DNA from: Gnetum montanum
Taxonomy: Eukaryota; Streptophyta; Gnetopsida; Gnetales; Gnetaceae
Assembly: GCA_015680685.1 (NCBI GenBank)
Contig: MNCI01014175.1
Location: 2,061 to 32,980 of the forward strand
Length of the DNA: 30,920 nt
Direction: 5' to 3'
The notes under the pieces are model-generated. The model was not told the DNA's origin and did no database searches. It saw only the letters and a program-made list of their open reading frames with translations. Below, one piece after another: positions 29,351 to 30,920 of this stretch (position 1 is the first letter of the stretch; the number at the start of each line of letters is the position of its first letter). The translations under genes and the position numbers were made by a program.

Positions 29351-30237
29351 ACTAACATCCTAAAATTGATTATGCATAAAAATATAGTAATATATTAATG
29401 TGAAATATTATAATATGTAATTTTTTGTCCATGAGAAATATATCCTATGGCTTGTAACATTAATATAATACATGGTATGCCTAAAGTATTATCAACTCGA
29501 TACTAAATGGTATTGAAGGGAATTTTTTATGTAAATAAGAAAGATAGAAAATTAAATAATAAGAAAAGGAAGTTCTTTCCTATATGCAAATATAGAATTT
29601 TCATTAAACAATAATGAAACAAGACTATTATCAATGATGTACAACATTAATGAAAACATCATTAAACCATTGAAAACATTCACAACAATGGTAAACATCA
29701 ATGTCAACCTTATTCTATGTTAATATAGATACAATTCTAGAAAAAAAGTATTTGAATGATGTAGATTGCAATTGTTTATCTTATTGAGTGAATGGTTGCT
29801 TTCGTTTTGCAAGAAAGAGATTTATAGTCAATAAGTAGGATCTAGAACAACTTTAAAAAAATCTACCATTTTTATAGGCACATGGATGATGACAACATTG
29901 TTAAATTATTGATGCTAAAATTTAACATTAATGAAAATGTCATTTAATCATTTATGTGTAACATCATTTAACCATTGAAGTGGAATTTTGTTTGCCAATG
30001 TGATTCTAAGTTTATGGAGTTATATATCTTTGTAATGACACATTGCAATTTAAAAATGTTAGATTGAAAGTGATTACATATCCTAGATTGAAATATGAAT
30101 GAATCCAAAATGCATAAACCCATTTGAAACTAATGTAAAATAATGTAAATTATATAATGTAGATGTAAATCATAATAGGCAAGTTGTGTTTTTATTTATA
30201 ATAAGTGCACCACCATACCAATAATATAATCAATGAC
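29351..30237. other. AT-rich noncoding stretch upstream of the Helitron protein
   Basis: No gene. It probably includes the Helitron 5' leader and flanking DNA. Two related segments with ACATTAATGAAAA and CATTTAACCATTGAA-like strings lie at about 29643-29680 and 29924-29980. Confidence 0.45.
29869..29876 (-). promoter_or_regulatory. Possible TATA box of the Helitron
   Basis: The minus strand reads CCTATAAAAATGG, about 520 bases before the first recognisable codons of the Helitron protein. The call rests on position and sequence only. Confidence 0.3.
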
Positions 30238-30261
30238 TGATGAGACGCAGATCGCACAAGC

Positions 30262-30362
30262 CGCAATATCGTGTACGCGATATCGCGGTCGACGCGATAT
30301 CGCGTCTTTCCCTGCAATATCACATGCGCGATATCGTGGTCCACCGCCATATCTATAAATAA
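30262..30362 (+). promoter_or_regulatory. LTR promoter of copy B: GATATC boxes and TATA box
   Basis: Boxes in order: GCAATATCGTG, GCGATATCGCGG, GCGATATCGCG, GCAATATCACATG, GCGATATCGTGG, then CTATAAATAAGAGG. Two of them are perfect 10-base palindromes (GCGATATCGC). This is the least decayed version of the array. Confidence 0.65.
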
Positions 30363-30609
30363 GAGGCGGCACTTCCCTCATTTCTCATCCTGGCTAGAAG
30401 TAGTAAAGCTCTGGGAGTTTGAACACTCCAGAGTTAGATTAATTTTCCATGTGCCCGCAGTAGAAGTCCTAGAGTGAACGGCTCTTTATTCGAGCAACTT
30501 TGTAACCTGAACACAAGTTGTGTACGGAAATAAAGATGAAACTGATTGGATAAACCTTGCAGTACATGGTTTTATTTATTGTTATTTATTACTTGTTGTT
30601 AGTGCGTAC

Positions 30610-30901
30610 GAGTACGGCTTGATTACGAGCATCTACGGATGTGTACGACTAGTCAAGGAATCGGTTGCTCGTCGCAATGCAGGAGTACGAATTGATTACG
30701 AGCATTGTGACTGCTTGGTAACCCAGTAGCATATTCCAGGATCTACACTTGGTAATCCTAGTGGTAGTCCAATGTGTATGGCTAGTTAAGGAATCAGCTA
30801 CTCATCACATTAGGCTAGAACGTGGGATAAGTACGACTTGGCTACGAGCACCCACGGGTGTGTACGGCTAGCCAAGGAATCGGCTGCTTATCACACTTAG
30901 G
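30610..30901 (+). repeat. 73-bp tandem array inside the LTR of copy B
   Basis: The unit starts GAGTACGGCTTGATTACGAG and includes GTGTACG...CTAGTCAAGGAATCGG. Start points lie at 30610, 30683 and 30829, with a more divergent unit between about 30756 and 30828; units 1 and 4 are 219 bases (3 x 73) apart. Copy A has one such unit (from 4448), copy D a degenerate part. Confidence 0.75.
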
Positions 30902-30920
30902 ATAACTAGGTGCCTCAGTA

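Larger units (their letters stand above)
24200..29360 (-). mobile_element. Decayed autonomous Helitron (Rep-helicase type)
   Basis: The minus strand encodes, in order from 29360 to 24200, an N-terminal basic region, a DUF6570-like domain, a Rep region with Cys-rich and two-tyrosine motifs, and a PIF1-family helicase. This domain order is specific to plant Helitrons, rolling-circle transposons. Stops and frame shifts occur throughout. Neither the 5' TC nor the 3' hairpin-CTRR terminus was identified, so the limits given are those of the coding remnant. The next element starts at 30238. Confidence 0.85.
30238..30920 (+). repeat. LTR of a third Athila/Tat-like copy (copy B), continues past window end
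   Basis: Begins TGATGAGACG at 30238 and follows copy A and the reverse complement of 12493-13311 through the GATATC boxes, TATAAATAAGAGG (TATA at 30354), GAACACAAGTTGTGTAC, AATAAAG at about 30529, and the GAGTACGGCTTGATTACGAG repeats. At the window end it has reached the segment TAGGTGCCTCAGTA, which in copy A lies about 100 bases before the LTR end. No polypurine tract precedes it, so it is probably a 5' LTR or a solo LTR. It keeps the most CpG sites of the three. The frames at 30196, 30271 and 30520 are accidental. Confidence 0.88.

Noticed and set aside
30196-30477. Arg/Tyr-rich frames over the GATATC boxes
   Set aside because: Products of palindromic LTR promoter sequence, seen on both strands because the boxes are self-complementary.

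Overview
This 30.9 kb window is AT-rich nuclear DNA that looks like it comes from a seed plant with a repeat-rich genome. It consists almost entirely of decayed, nested transposable elements, and I find no host gene, rRNA, tRNA or CRISPR array that I can support. The plant assignment rests on an Athila/Tat-type (non-chromovirus) Ty3/gypsy family with a tRNA-Asp-type primer binding site, a second Ty3/gypsy element of chromovirus type with an initiator-Met-type primer site, a SIRE/Maximus-like Ty1/copia remnant, and a Rep-helicase Helitron. Species cannot be told from the sequence.

Layout. (1) 1-4675, + strand: 3' part of an Athila/Tat-like element (copy A) with gag and protease remnants, a large deletion that removes reverse transcriptase, RNase H and integrase, about 2 kb of 3' noncoding DNA, a polypurine tract and a 577-bp LTR. 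(2) 4676-13311, - strand: a second member of the same family (copy D), with 5' LTR, primer site, gag, protease, RT, RNase H, integrase and part of the 3' noncoding region. It has no 3' LTR of its own in the window because it runs directly into copy A. Copies A and D face each other tail to tail and form an inverted repeat several kb long. (3) 13312-20459, + strand: a chromovirus-like element whose two LTRs (13315-14207 and at least 19560-20459) enclose fragments of protease, RT and integrase plus about 2 kb of unassigned sequence and a 47-bp minisatellite. Its 5' LTR is cut by copy D. (4) 20460-about 23955, + strand: a copia (SIRE/Maximus-like) remnant with the end of gag, two GA-rich polypurine-like blocks and a probable 3' LTR; element 3 was inserted in its gag. 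(5) about 24200-29360, - strand: a decayed autonomous Helitron with, in protein order, a DUF6570-like region, a Rep region with a two-tyrosine motif, and a PIF1-type helicase. (6) 30238-30920, + strand: the beginning of a third LTR of the Athila/Tat-like family (copy B), which continues beyond the window.

The parts do not work together as a pathway; they record insertion order. The copia element was hit by the chromovirus, whose LTR was hit by copy D, whose 3' region was probably hit by copy A. All coding regions carry stops and frameshifts, and the substitutions in both primer sites are C-to-T or G-to-A transitions, as expected of old methylated DNA. The most distinctive features are the palindromic GATATC boxes before the TATA box in all three LTRs of the family, a 73-bp tandem array in the LTR of copy B, an unusually spaced Cys/His knuckle in the family's gag, and a polypurine-like motif repeated inside the 3' noncoding region.
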